Shown piece after piece: positions 30,658 through 42,350 of a stretch of 64,000 nucleotides of DNA (position 1 is the stretch's first letter; each line of letters begins with the position of its first letter). The stretch spans positions 2,976,001 to 3,040,000 of the forward strand of contig NC_085891.1 in the NCBI RefSeq assembly GCF_035222375.1. The letters run 5' to 3'. The DNA is from Podospora pseudocomata. Lineage: Eukaryota; Ascomycota; Sordariomycetes; Sordariales; Podosporaceae. A program made the position numbers and the translations under genes. Below the pieces are notes generated by a model. The model saw only the letters and a program-made list of their open reading frames with translations, searched no databases and had not been told where the DNA came from.

Positions 30658-33102
30658 ATGTTGTCCAGCCTGAGCCCAAACCCCAGCAACAGCAGCACCG
30701 ACAGCAGCATCATGTCGTCCAACCCACCAAGTGCCACAGAGCGCTCTGGCTCCTCGAGACCTCTTCGTTCCTTTCGTGTCGAGCGCTCACCCTCCCCGGA
30801 ACCAACGTCTCGTCCAAAGAGAGCCAGTACCATCATGACGGGACCAACGCCTGGTGCGAAGTCCATGGTCCGTACTGCGTCTGGCACGCATGTGAGGCTG
30901 GGCAGCGAGACGGAAAGGCCAGACACCTTTGAGAGCCGGATTAGTGAGGAGAATGCCGATTCTGAACCACCGAGGGCCTCAGTTGACCTGGACGATCTGC
31001 CCATCGAGCTGGTCAGCTTGACCGACGGCTTCATTGACTCATTGTCGGCCAAGGTCCATTCCACTCCGCCAAATATTGACAGGCTGTCGCAAATGTTCCA
31101 GGACTTTTATGCTACTGCCTCAGCCCATATCAGGACCCATATCGACAGCCTGGCTACTCTGCAGAGGCGAGATGTGTCTCCGACGCCAGCCCTGTCGACC
31201 AGAGCATCTGCTGCCAGCTTGCTCCGGGCCAAGGCTGCTTCGCTGGGTACCAAGGAGAAGACGAAGCCAGGAGTTGTCAGAAGGGAGTCAGAGATGTTGA
31301 CACCAGAAGAGCTGGCGGAAAGGAAAAAGGCGCGGAGAGCGCTGGAGCAGAAGAAGGGACTCTTGGAGGAAGCCGTGGAGAGGAGGTTATGTGAAGGAGT
31401 CTACAGCAAAATCTACCGCCATCGTACCACTCAAGACGAAGCACAGGATGCCAAACTTCGGTCAAAAACTGCTGCCCTCGCCGTGGTTGATATTGGGCCC
31501 GTGGATCTCGGTGTCGAGCTCGGCACACCGGAAAATAATCCAGAAGCGATCGCCAAGAAGACGGCCGAGGTCAAGGAGTGGTTAGAGGGCGCAAGGAAAG
31601 AGCTCACGTTGATGAGCCAGGCGCGGTATCCCCTTCGGAAGATCAACCACCTAAAGGCCGCCTTCAAGAGCATCATTGATACCCTGGCACATTTCCACCC
31701 CTCGTCCTCGGCCGATGAGCTCATGCCCATGCTCATCTACACTCTCATCACCCTCCCACCACAGAACCTTAACGCCATCAGTGACATCAACTTCATCCAG
31801 CGCTTCCGCTGGGAACAAAAGCTAACCGGCGAGGCCTCCTACTGCCTAACAACTCTCGAAGCGACAATCAGCTTCCTCGAAACCGTGGATCTATCCACCC
31901 TCCGCGCCGACGAAACCCCCGGCGGGCCTATGAAAGCCCCCGGCTCACCCCCTAAAGAAAACACCTTTCCCCCAGCCTTCTCACCCACCTCACCCTCTCC
32001 CCCGACCGCCGCCACCGCCATCGCGGCGGCAGCCGCCTCCAGTCCAAACCCCAACACAGCAACAGCCTCACTCTCCGCCAATTTGATCAGGCCCCCCTCC
32101 CCCTCCCCCTCCTCAGCAGCCGCAGCGGGCTTCCGCTCCACAGTCTCGCAACAGCTCCGCAACCGCCGCCTCTCAGACCTAGTAAACACCCCCGCCCAAG
32201 CCTTCAACGCCGCCTCCGACGCTGTCCTCTCAACAGTCAACACCGCCGACCAGTCCCTAAAAACAATAGGAAACTCCCTCGGTGACAGCTACAAATTCCT
32301 CCTCGGCAAGCTCCGCGAACCTCTCTCCCAACCCGACGGCCAAGTCCTCGTGCCCAAAACCCTCGACGACGCAAGGAAACTGATCGGGACACCGCCACCA
32401 CCCCTCGACAGGGCTGACTCCCCCTCCCCTGGCCCGGGTCCGGTGTCAGAAGACCGCCCCCCATTATTGTCTTTCATCTCAGGCACAGGCCGCAAAATAT
32501 CTCGCGACCCTTCCGCGGATAGTACCCGCAGCGGGGGCTCACGACGCGCCCTAGACGAACCCAATTTACGCCCCCCCGCATCAACAACAACAACAACAAC
32601 AGCAGTAGCCACAGGAGGGGGCGGTAGTCCAGTTGTGACCAGCCCCCTAGACTCCATGAGACAATTAGGCAACTCGTTCAACCCCTTGGGTCGGATCTCG
32701 GCCGGCATCGGCGGCTTTCGCAACTTTGGCCGTTCAACGCCCACACCGTCATCACCTGCGCCACCCACGCCGACGAAGGATGCTGTTTCTACTCTCTCAA
32801 CCCGTGGGTTGGGAGTCACGACCGGGGCTGCGGGGACAGAAGGGGGTGATTTGGCTACTGTGAGTCCAAGTCCAACCACAACTGGTGATATAACAAGGGC
32901 AAGCGGTGCTAACGACTGTGCGAAAAAGGCATTTCCCGATCTGGCAGGGTCACTCCCGCCAAAGAAAATCGAGGGGCCGATACAGAAGTTTGTGAACATG
33001 CAGAATGCCGCCGAAATGAAAGTGGGGGATGTGTTTGAGCTGCTCAAGGACTACAAGAGGTTGGCTGGGGCGATCAAGGAGATGGGGGGGTTCAAGGAGT
33101 GA
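30658..33102 (+). CDS. VPS9-domain protein (putative Rab5-family GEF)
   Basis: Single exon, 814 aa. The N-terminal 200 residues are Ser/Pro-rich and disordered. A helical bundle and VPS9 domain span about 210-412: EGVYSKIYRHRTTQD, then HPSSSADELMPMLIYTLI and LNAISDINFIQRFRWEQKL, then GEASYCLTTLEATISFLE. These match the family pattern in which an Asp/Pro and Tyr/Thr-bearing groove catalyses nucleotide exchange on Rab5/Vps21-type GTPases at endosomes. Residues about 420-760 are low complexity (Ser/Pro/Ala/Thr). The C-terminal 55 residues (KKIEGPIQKFVNMQNA to MGGFKE) form a predicted amphipathic helix. ATG 30658 is used; 30712 is an alternative inner start. Confidence 0.87.
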   Translation: MLSSLSPNPSNSSTDSSIMSSNPPSATERSGSSRPLRSFRVERSPSPEPTSRPKRASTIMTGPTPGAKSMVRTASGTHVRLGSETERPDTFESRISEENADSEPPRASVDLDDLPIELVSLTDGFIDSLSAKVHSTPPNIDRLSQMFQDFYATASAHIRTHIDSLATLQRRDVSPTPALSTRASAASLLRAKAASLGTKEKTKPGVVRRESEMLTPEELAERKKARRALEQKKGLLEEAVERRLCEGVYSKIYRHRTTQDEAQDAKLRSKTAALAVVDIGPVDLGVELGTPENNPEAIAKKTAEVKEWLEGARKELTLMSQARYPLRKINHLKAAFKSIIDTLAHFHPSSSADELMPMLIYTLITLPPQNLNAISDINFIQRFRWEQKLTGEASYCLTTLEATISFLETVDLSTLRADETPGGPMKAPGSPPKENTFPPAFSPTSPSPPTAATAIAAAAASSPNPNTATASLSANLIRPPSPSPSSAAAAGFRSTVSQQLRNRRLSDLVNTPAQAFNAASDAVLSTVNTADQSLKTIGNSLGDSYKFLLGKLREPLSQPDGQVLVPKTLDDARKLIGTPPPPLDRADSPSPGPGPVSEDRPPLLSFISGTGRKISRDPSADSTRSGGSRRALDEPNLRPPASTTTTTTAVATGGGGSPVVTSPLDSMRQLGNSFNPLGRISAGIGGFRNFGRSTPTPSSPAPPTPTKDAVSTLSTRGLGVTTGAAGTEGGDLATVSPSPTTTGDITRASGANDCAKKAFPDLAGSLPPKKIEGPIQKFVNMQNAAEMKVGDVFELLKDYKRLAGAIKEMGGFKE

Positions 33103-33691
33103 TGATGTTGGGTACCTAAGTGTGTTGGAATAGATGAGGGTAAAAGGTTGGATGTATGTGGTGAGTGGCATCTTGCATTCGGAATGGATAAACAAATCTA
33201 GGATATGACAGGTAGAAAGTGTCAAGAGAGATGAAATCATCATTATCAGCAGTTTGAAGCACATAAAAATTGAAATCAGCAAAACTGTATAAGAGTACTC
33301 TTTATTTTTCTAATCCTACCCTACTTCTTCCTTCCCCTCCCCTTTCCTATCCTTTTTGCTTTGCTTGTGTGAGGTGTAAAAAAACCAAATTTGACCTCCA
33401 TCCATCCATCCAGCTTTCCACCCAATGCTTCCTTCCATCCCAGCCAACCATTCATTCATTCACCTTTTCATCATTCACGATACACCACCCAGTAGCAGCA
33501 ACTATCCACCCAGCCACACCAACCTGATATCAGATGCTACCTACCTAAATGCCACCAGCCAACAAAGATTAAATCAAAAAACCCGTATACAATAAAGAAA
33601 CCCACCAAAAAGGCAAACCAAAAATCCAGGGGCAGGGTGGTGCACCAGTAACACTAACCCGCTTCCTTTGCTCAACCGCCCCCTTCCTCTA
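33103..33691. other. Convergent intergenic region
   Basis: No gene. AT-rich with several short tandem CCAT/CATT runs (near 33400-33465) in the presumed 3' UTR zone. Confidence 0.45.
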
Positions 33692-36461
33692 TCAATAAAC
33701 CCCATTCTTCCCACTAGCCACACTCTTCGCCGGACTCGTCCTTCCATTCGTCCTTTCCCCCAAAATCCCACTAACATTACTCCTCCCACTCCCACTACTA
33801 GCCGGCCTGCCCCCCTCATCAGCAATCAACCTCTCCATAAAAGCAATATAATCAAACTGCCTCTTCCCCCTGTCCTCCTTCACATCCGGCCCCTTGTGCT
33901 CAGGAATAATCTCCACCAGCTTCTCAATCACCTCGTCCGGCACCAAGCTATGCCGCAGATCCATCTCCGTCACATACGGCTTCCCGTCCGCCACCTCCCT
34001 AAAGCTCTGAAACACCTGCTCCGCCGTGTTCTGATCCTCTGTCACATCAACCATAAACCGAATAAACTGCTCAAACGTCACCCTGTCCCGCCCGTTCGAC
34101 GTCGCCAAAAAGTACTCGTGCATCTCATCCTCGGAAAACACCAAGCCCAGCGACGCCAACGCGGCCGAAAACTCAATTTCCGACAGGGAATTGCTGTCGT
34201 CTCGGTCAAAGTGCCTAAAGACAGACTCGAATTCCTCGAGCTGGATAGGCGTGAGGTTCGTCATGCTCCGTGCCACGACTTGGTTGTCCAAGAAGGCCAA
34301 TTTTTTCGAAACTGACGATTTGACGAGCGAGAGCTCGTACACCAGCTCGTCGTACGTGTAAGTCGTAAAGTCGTTTTCTTCAATGTTCGCTTCCTGGCAC
34401 TTGGCGTCTACTGCCGCGATGGTCACCAGGTAGGCGTCTAGAGGTGGTAAGTTATCCGACAGCTTTCTGACATGGTGCAGCTGGTCTTCTACATCGCCTT
34501 CCAGCCCTGATATGGCTAGTTGCATCGTGTTGAGGGCGAGCGCAAAATCGTTGGCCTTGTCGGCAAAGGACTTGCGGAGGGCGTTTTTGATGCTGTCTTT
34601 GTCAGTTTTGGAATCCAAAAAAAAAGAAAAAGAAAAAGAAAAAAAAAAAAAGGATGAGGGCAAGATCTCACTCTCTAATGGTCTCATTGATCAATTGACC
34701 GCGCGCCATCTCAGACTTGGTCAGATTCGACCATTCCCTATCAAGCGTATCTAGACTCAAATGCGCCGGTGGATCATACGGCCGCAACCGATACGTCCCC
34801 AACTTGGTCTTGATGTTCCCCAACAGCGTCGCCAACTCGCTCTTCTCCGCCACCCACTCCCTCTTGACACCCCTCTTGTAAGACGCAAACTCACCCGCCT
34901 GCGCCTTGGCGTCAGCATAAGTCCCCTCAAACTTTGCAGTCTGCCAGCTCTCAATCTGGGCACGGATGGCCTTGAGAAGAGCAGCCATTCTCCTCTCATA
35001 AGCGCTCTGCATCTCCCAGGCACCCTGCATGTTGTTCACAAACTTCTCCACGCGCCGACCCGCGTTCTCAACCTTTTCCATCTGAGAAAAGGCGTGGAAC
35101 CAGTAGGCAATATACGTCATGAGCGAGCGCTCGTCAGGCTTGGCCACATCGCACACATCCTCCACATCAAGCAGCTTGGGGATGCCAATCTCCTTATGAG
35201 CGATATCAAACGCCAGCTGCATGTTGCCCCGGTGATCCGATTTGTCGAGAGCGTCATAGTCGATCAGGTCGGGACGGTGGATATCAAGCAAGGCACAGAA
35301 TGCCAGGCCATCATTCCAGCTCGCACTAAAATCCCGTACGTCGACCTCGTCGTAACAAGCTGTTTTACGTTGACACCACAGAAGTAGACCTTCTTTGGCC
35401 GTCATACCCTCCTCGTTAATGTCACTGATGGTGAAACGCAAAATAAGCGTCCATATCAGCCCCAGGATAATCTTTCTGTTTCCGTCCACGACATCTTCGG
35501 CGCCTATATTCGTCATTTGAATCCCTCGGGATTTGATAAAGTTGAGGGCGAGGTTGGCGTTCTCGAAGCGCTGCACACGCAGCTTTGGTTTGGCGGCATA
35601 TCGGCCGAGTGATTCGCCCGAGAGACACTCGAGGAGGTGGATGAGCATTACCTGTTGGAAAAAACGGTCAGCATATATACTTCCGACGGCTTTTGCCAGA
35701 GAATAATAATAAAAAAAACATACGCCATCACTCAAGTCTTGCACCAGATCCTTGACCTCGAGGTTCCGGACTTCCAACTTTGTGTTTAGCCATTTGGTAA
35801 AGGTCTTTTGCTGGACGGTGATCCAGCGCTGCTGCTCGGCGAAGGCCATCCTGGTCAGGCCCTGCTCGTGGGGAGGTTCGGTGGCGGCGAGAGCGTCGGC
35901 GGCGGGGGTGTTCGAGGCCCGCTTGAAGCGGCCTTTCAACGAGTTTTCCCTCTTGCTGGCGAGGGCTAGGCTGGTTGAGCCTGAACGCTGCAGTCGGGCG
36001 GCATGCAGCTGTTTGGCGTCGCGGCGGCTGCGGGTGAGTGGTGGCCGTTGGGGTTGGGGACTGCCCGTGTGAACACCGAGACCACCAGGTGGGGATGATG
36101 GAGATTTGGCGGTGGGGACGTCGTCAGTACAGTGGGTAGTGTGGCTAGTGCACGATGATGAAGCGGTGCTGGCGATGGATGCCCGTCTGTATTCGTCGTC
36201 GTCGGCGTTGTTGTCGCAGATGTCAAAGGTGGTATCCGTGGAGTATTCGGATGAGCCGTTGGAGGAGGCTACCGAGGACACCGAGAGCGCGGAGGGGCGG
36301 TTGACAATGGTTGTGGTGGTGGTGGCGCTGTGGCTGCCCGAGTGTTGCTGTAAACAATCGAGATCAGGGAATCGCTCCAGCTCCAACCCCAACCCCACGC
36401 TGTTGCCGGGCAGGCCTGGTGCCGGCTGTCTGCCAGCGGCACAACTGTCAAATCCTGCCAT
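33692..36461 (-). CDS. Alpha-actinin
   Basis: Three exons (36461-35724, 35651-34672, 34592-33692) give 872 aa. Residues 1-200 form a Ser/Thr-rich extension not found in short fungal actinins. Two calponin homology domains follow: WITVQQKTFTKWLNTKL to MLIHLLECLSGESL and GLIWTLILRFTI, then KEGLLLWCQRKTACY to YIAYWFHAFSQMEKVE. Next come spectrin-type helical repeats (WEMQSAYERRM, GEFASYKRGVKREWV, then KANDFALALNTMQ). The C-terminal calmodulin-like part has a canonical EF loop DRDDSNSLSEIE near residue 700 and a second degenerate one. The protein crosslinks F-actin at cytokinetic rings and cortical sites. The two introns were placed by the DGVMLIHLLEC and IRDIKNALRKS conserved joins. Confidence 0.95.
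35652..35723 (-). other. Frame-keeping, stop-free intron in alpha-actinin
   Basis: The donor is GTATGT, the acceptor CAACAG, length 72 nt, with no stop in frame. Its removal joins DLSDG to VMLIHLLECL, the standard CH1 sequence. Retention would insert 24 residues into the first actin-binding domain. Confidence 0.85.
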
Positions 36462-38611
36462 TTTTGGCCCGACAGAGCCCCTGATAACGATAAGAAAATA
36501 AGGTTGGTCCCAAGATCGGATGCACCACGCCGAGCCTGCTCAGGGGTATGTAGCACCTGGGTATCGAACACAAAAAGAAAAAAATCCAGGGGAGTCGAAC
36601 AGCGCCGGGCTTCAAGAACAAGACAAGATGCAACATGTGTCTTGCAGTTGTCTCCTGGGGGATCTACAGCTTATATTTCTCTCTGTCCCTTCCGCCAACA
36701 GCCAACTCCATGGTATGTCCGGCACGGCATATGCTATCCTTCGCAAGCACTCTCTTACAGCTGAGAGGATGAAACACCACGGTCCAAGGTCTCCCGTTCC
36801 AACAGCAGCCCGCCGGCCTTCTGTTGTCAATGCATCTTGTCAAGTATTTTGAAATGTCGCACCCTGGTGGGACTCCGGCCTCGTGCCGATCGTAGAGCGA
36901 GATCGTAGATCCGGCTGTTTGTTCCTAGGTGGGGAGGAAGACGATCCCAAGTTACAGTTGCCACCAAGAACCCTGACTGCTGGGCAGCGACACACATCGA
37001 TACCACTCTACTGGTGAAAATCGACTGCCAGTCATTCATGCTGGTGGCATCCTGGCTGGAAAGAGACGAAAATATCACCGACATCTGTGCCCTCAATAGA
37101 TCCTTTTATGAAGTCGATGTTCATTTTGTGTTTGGCAAAGTCCTGGTCAGCGATAGACGGCCCATTGTCGCATGAATATTGGGTCCTTCAAGCGAGCAGA
37201 ATCCGACGGCATCTGCTTCATGTGTAGCCGATGAATACTGTGATGTATTTAGCCATCAGGCTTTCGGGTCGCCACAGGAACTGCTCAGTCTCCAAGCAGA
37301 GAAAGCTTGACCTCGGCCACCCAGGTTGCAGACATCGAAGTCGGCACTGAGGAGCAATAAGCCAGCAAGTGTTGACAACATAATTAAACCCCAATTTTGA
37401 CATGTTCTCAAGGCCTTGAAAGTTGGCTATGACAAAAATAGACATGAAGGTCAAAAGCCCTTGAATTTCAGGTTGCAATCCTGTTCTGAAAAGAAAATTG
37501 TGTAGAAGTCCACTACTTTTGTTCACGAGGTGCCCCATTTCACCCAATGTTGGAGCCGAACAGCCATGCTCTGACAGTCATCTGCTGTGTCACGATGAGA
37601 TGCAGATTGCGCCATCTAAGGAATTGATGGCTGTCTCAAGCCCAGACTGCCTTGGTGAGTATGAAGGTTTCCAAAATCATGTTGACAGACCATGTGATAC
37701 GAGGCTTGAGATTTGAACATGACTGCCATCTATATAGTAATAATGCATCGCAATCCTTTTCTCCATGACGAGCTGGCAACTGGAGGCTGTTCCTGAATGT
37801 CCCTGGCATTGCACCCCTTGACCAGGAGATCCACTGATCTGGACACGCCGTTGAACCCCATCTGTGGGGGAACCAGATCTGTTGACAGCCAGCCAATAGG
37901 GGGGCTTGAATGCTCTTCACCCCTGCACTTCACTTGCCCTGGCCCGAGCTTGGCAGGGCTCACCGCCCGACCTGCCGGATGCCAGCCCCACTATTCTGCC
38001 AGGAAACTCCCCCACTAATCGGCTTGGCTTATCTTTTTTTTGACGTCCCTACGGTTCGCTGACTCTCCTCCATCTGTACAACCAAAGAAAAATAACAGGC
38101 ACAGACCGACCTGCAACTTTGCCGACATAGCTGCAGTACAAGAAGTGACCCGTTTCCGCACCCGCCGAGCCATCGCCGGCGAGCTGCCCATTGCTTCATT
38201 GCATTCACAAGGTACGTAGACATCTTCTTTTCTCTCACAATTCCACCTTCCCTTCCTTCAACCACCACCTTTCCTCTCACCCCAATCGAGTCGCCTTGAC
38301 TGCCACTACTCGGTCCCATTTTCACTGCCCCACCTACACTGCACCTCTCAGATCAAAACATTCATCTTCACTCTGTCTTTCACGCCTCATTCTCTCTTCC
38401 CACGCCTTCCTCTCTTCCTTCACATCCATCGACACTACCGACACAGCGACTCCATCATCCTGGCCTTGAGTTAACCTGCTAGTTGAGCTATAGCTACATC
38501 GAGTCGTGCAGCAATAACCGCTTCGTTCTGCCAACACTGTAACAATCACAACCGCAAATCACGCAGCATCACAAGAGTCCTTGTTGATCAAAGCCAAGAA
38601 TCAAATCAACA
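36462..38611. promoter_or_regulatory. Divergent upstream region, alpha-actinin / PUS7
   Basis: 2.15 kb between two divergent starts. No open frame has family motifs or the codon bias of neighbours. From about 38200 the + strand becomes CT-rich, fitting the PUS7 promoter and 5' UTR. I see no mobile element signature, though 36.85-38.0 kb has no explanation beyond spacer. Confidence 0.45.
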
Positions 38612-41600
38612 ATGGCTCAGCGTCCCAACACACACCTGCCCGCGGTGCGTTTGGAGACTGAGAAGAATCTGGGCATCACCCATCGTTCTGCCGCCCTGAA
38701 CTTTGCCTGGACTGGCGATATCCGCAAGCGGTAAGTCTTTCTGTCCTTGATCGCTGTCTTTTGTGATTTTTCTGACTGGAAAATGCAGATATACCGATTT
38801 CCTTGTGTATGAGATCAACATAGATGGTTCTGTCATCCACCTTTACGACTTCATTGAAGACAAGCCGGCTCACTCCCCGACTGAGAGTCAGCTTCAGGTG
38901 AGATGGTTGTCTTGATGTGATTTGACCAACAGACTGTGCTAACCCCATTTCCAGAACAAGTCGACTGCTCTTGTTCCCGCTTCGACTGGGCCTCGCAAGC
39001 AGGAAAACAAAGCCCCTATTGTGGTCCAAGAGATTTCCAAGGAGGACCAGGAGAAGCTCATTAAGTTGATCGGCGAGTCGACAGCCAAGAAGCTCATCGA
39101 GGTCGACAACAATGTGCAACGCAAAGTGCTCATGAGCGCCGAAAACCGCACTGTCGTCTTCGACCCGATTGACGATCGCTCTCAACGTGCCGAAGTCCAT
39201 CAGGAGATTCGTCGCATCTTCAACAGCCGTGTGGAGACTGTTGCCAACTCTGAAGGCGTCATCACTGCGACCCCCTCCAAGTGGGCTGTCACCCGTGGCA
39301 GCAGTAACAACCGCACTCCTAGCCAGACATTTGGTTCCCGTCGCGACAATACTAGAGGTCAAGATCGCAACGTCAGCTTCGCCAAGCTGGGTGGTGAATA
39401 TCTCCACTTCACCATGTACAAGGAGAACAAGGATACGATGGACGCAATCAACACAATCGCCCGTCTCTTGAAGATCAAGGCCACAAACTTTGGCTTTGCC
39501 GGCACCAAAGATCGCCGTGCCGCGACTGTTCAGCGGATCAGTGTCCGCTACCAGAGGGCCTCGAACCTCACTTGGTTGAACACCCGTATCCCTAACGTCA
39601 AGGTTGGTGATTTTGTGCACAAGGAGCAGCCACTCTCTCTTGGTCAACACGGTGGCAATGAGTTCATCATCACTCTCAAGAACTGCTCCCCTCTCGGTGG
39701 CAGTGAATGCTCTGTTGCTCAGCGCATGAAGATGATTCAACAGACGGTCGAGTGCGGCCTTGCCTATCTTAAGCATAACGGATACATCAACTACTTTGGT
39801 CTTCAGCGCTTCGGCACCCACACCATCGGGACCCACCTTCTTGGCATGAAGATCCTGCAAGGCGATTTCGAGGGCGTCATCGACGCCATTCTTTATGTCG
39901 ATGATCACTACATTCAGGAGGCCTTCAATAACGTTGGCTCATCTCACGGGACCAAGCGTGATTTTGATCACAGCCACGGCAATGGCAACAACGCCAGCAC
40001 TGCCAACCGCGATGACTACGATCGTGCCCGCGCCATCACCATCTGGAAGACTTCCAAGAATGCGAGCAAGGCTGTGGAGGGCCTACCCAAGAGATTCAGC
40101 TCTGAAATCGCTCTCATCCGCCACCTTGGCAAGAACCCAAAGGACTTTACGGGTGCAATTCTGAGCATCACGCGTAGTATGCGAATGATGTACATTCACG
40201 CCTTCCAGTCCTACGTCTGGAACCACGCTGCATCCCGTCGTTGGTCCAAGTATGGCGCTCGTGTCATTGAAGGCGACATTGTCTTGAACGAGGATGTTGA
40301 GGATGCCACCACTCGTCCCAGCGAGGATGATGAGTTCGACACTTACGACGACAATGAGGTCGCTCATGTCTTCCCCCAAGCTCACGTGGTTACTGCCGAG
40401 GACCTGGCCGCTGAGAAGTACACCATCTTCGATGTCGTTCTCCCCACTCCCGGCTATGATGTCGTCTATCCCCAGAATGAGATTGGCGAGTTCTACGTCG
40501 AGTTCATGGGCAAGGAGGAAAATGGCGGTCTGAATCCCTACGACATGCGTCGCAAGAATCGGGAGTTCTCTCTCAGCGGCAGCTACCGCGCCCTCATGGG
40601 TCGCTTCATTACTGAGCCCCAATACGCCATTCGGGCTTATGTCGATGACACTGAGCAAATGTACCCCACTGACTTGGATTTTGCTACTCACAAGAAGGCC
40701 CAGCAGAAGAAGTCTCTGGCCCAGCCCAAGCCAGCCAGCCAGGCTGCCAACTCTTGGAATGCCTTTGCCGCCAATCCTGCGGCATTTGATGATGCTTTGG
40801 CTGAGTTTCAGCGCCGGCGCAAGGCTAGCGAAGGGCCTGCTTTTGAAGTCAAGACAGTCATCAAGGAGACTTGGGTCGAAACTGGTGTCAACGGCTCCGC
40901 TAAGCGCGTCAAGGTTGCCCGTCATCAGCAAGAGATTGAGTCACCGCCCGAGACTCCTCAGGCCGACGCTTTGACCAGGCGTTCTTCTGATCCCGAGCTT
41001 CAGGCTCGCATGAAAGCCGCGCTGTTCCCTGGGAACACGGAGGCTCCGGCTGTCGTCCCCCAAGAGGATCTCGAAATGGTCGACACCCCTTGCGCCCCTA
41101 CACCTGCCAGGGGCCCTGCTTTCCTCTTGAAGTCGCCCCCCGTCGGCAAGGGTGTTTCCCTTCTTGACTCGTACTCTCCCATCGCTGAGCCTGCCGCTCC
41201 TCTCCAGCAGAAGCCTGGTATTTTGTCTGGGGATGGCGGTCTCGGCGTCCCGAAGGGTCCCAATACCTCTGGCGCCCGAGGTCTTTCTGACACGTTCTAC
41301 GCCGCTGGCGGGGACGACCCTTTTGTTGGCCAAACTTCGCCTCCTACGACCATTGTGAAGAAAGAAGAGAGCGACTCGGTTGCCAAGTCAGAATCCGATG
41401 AATGGTACGGGAAGAAGGAATTGGCTGGTCTCCTCGGCGGCCCGACTGCTCTCGTCAAGACTGAGCAGGAAGACGACGCAGCGCCCTCTACCTCCCAGGC
41501 GCTCGTCAAGGTTGAGGACGACTGCAAGTCGGATTCCAGTGTCGAAGAGTTGATCAATGGTGTCCCCTTGCCCAAATTCTACACGGCGTCCAACAACCCG

Positions 41601-41744
41601 TTGTTGCCTCCCAAGAACATTGTCGACGTCGACACTCTCGACCCCAGGGCGCGCAAGATTGCTGTCATTCTCAAATTTCAGCTCAAGACTAGCAACTATG
41701 CCACTGTTGTGCTCCGTGAGCTCATGGGTACTACCGTCGAGTAG
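38612..41744 (+). CDS. PUS7: tRNA/snRNA pseudouridine synthase Pus7 (TruD family)
   Basis: Three exons (38612-38730, 38789-38897, 38955-41744) give 1005 aa. TruD features in order: NFAWTGDIRKRYTDFLVYEI near residues 29-50; YLHFTMYKENKDTMDAIN; NFGFAGTKDRRAATVQR near 250-265, holding the catalytic Asp in TKD; HGGNEFIITLKNC; NYFGLQRFGT; and SYVWNHAASRRW. The enzyme isomerises uridine in tRNA, U2 snRNA and mRNAs. The final block KIAVILKFQLKTSNYATVVLREL (about 970-1000) is the normal C-terminus of the TruD domain. It is separated from the rest by roughly 310 residues of Pro/Ser/Lys/Glu-rich sequence. Yeast Pus7 is 676 aa. Codons are C-ending along the whole gene. Confidence 0.95.
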
Positions 41745-42192
41745 TGTGCCCACTTTTCAACACCAACCCTACAGGTGGCTTTGCCTGATCAACCGAAGCT
41801 ATCCACAACAGGACGAGATTGTACTGAAATTTCTTGTCCCTCTGTTTTCTGATCGCATTTGAGGCGATGTCATCGCGTCTCGGCAACATCTGGTGGAGCA
41901 CATGGGCTCCTGATTGCCACGATGGTTCATTTTGCCGTATACACATTGACGGATACGCAGCCGCTTTTCATAGCTCGATCCTACAAGCATAACTATTCAC
42001 TTTCTTCGACTCAAGCATAACTACATCAACTGTCTTCGACCTGTACACTATTCGCTGCACGGCTACTGCCGTACCAAGCACATCGACTCGATTTTCTTGC
42101 AAGCAATTCAGCAAGCGTTGCCATTAAGTTAGCGACCTCGAGACATTGCAAGCCATGTTCAAAGCCAAGGACTTTTTTGTTCATTCTCGCGT

Positions 42193-42350
42193 CGGAAGCT
42201 CTCATTCAGTTGGGGACATGTCAGAAAGCCGCTCTCACTGAGTTGGGGGGGCACACCATTAGCGGGAAGCTCCCATTAAGTTGGGGACATTACCGAAACA
42301 AAATCTTTGGCACGACGGGAGGTTCTCATCGAGTTGGGGACGTTACCGAG
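42193..42350 (+). repeat. Four degenerate copies of a ~30-nt unit
   Basis: The unit reads roughly GAAGCTCYCATTMAGTTGGG followed by GACATTACCGA. Copies begin near 42194, 42229, 42265 and 42319, with spacing of about 35, 36 and 54 nt. Copies 3 and 4 also share the trailing ACRTTACCGA. The core AGTTGGGG is in all four. They read in one direction and lie about 0.45 kb past the PUS7 stop. Confidence 0.75.

Noticed and set aside
36850-38020. Unassigned part of the actinin-PUS7 spacer as a decayed mobile element
   Set aside because: No terminal repeats, no transposase or reverse transcriptase motif in any frame, and no strong RIP-like AT shift.
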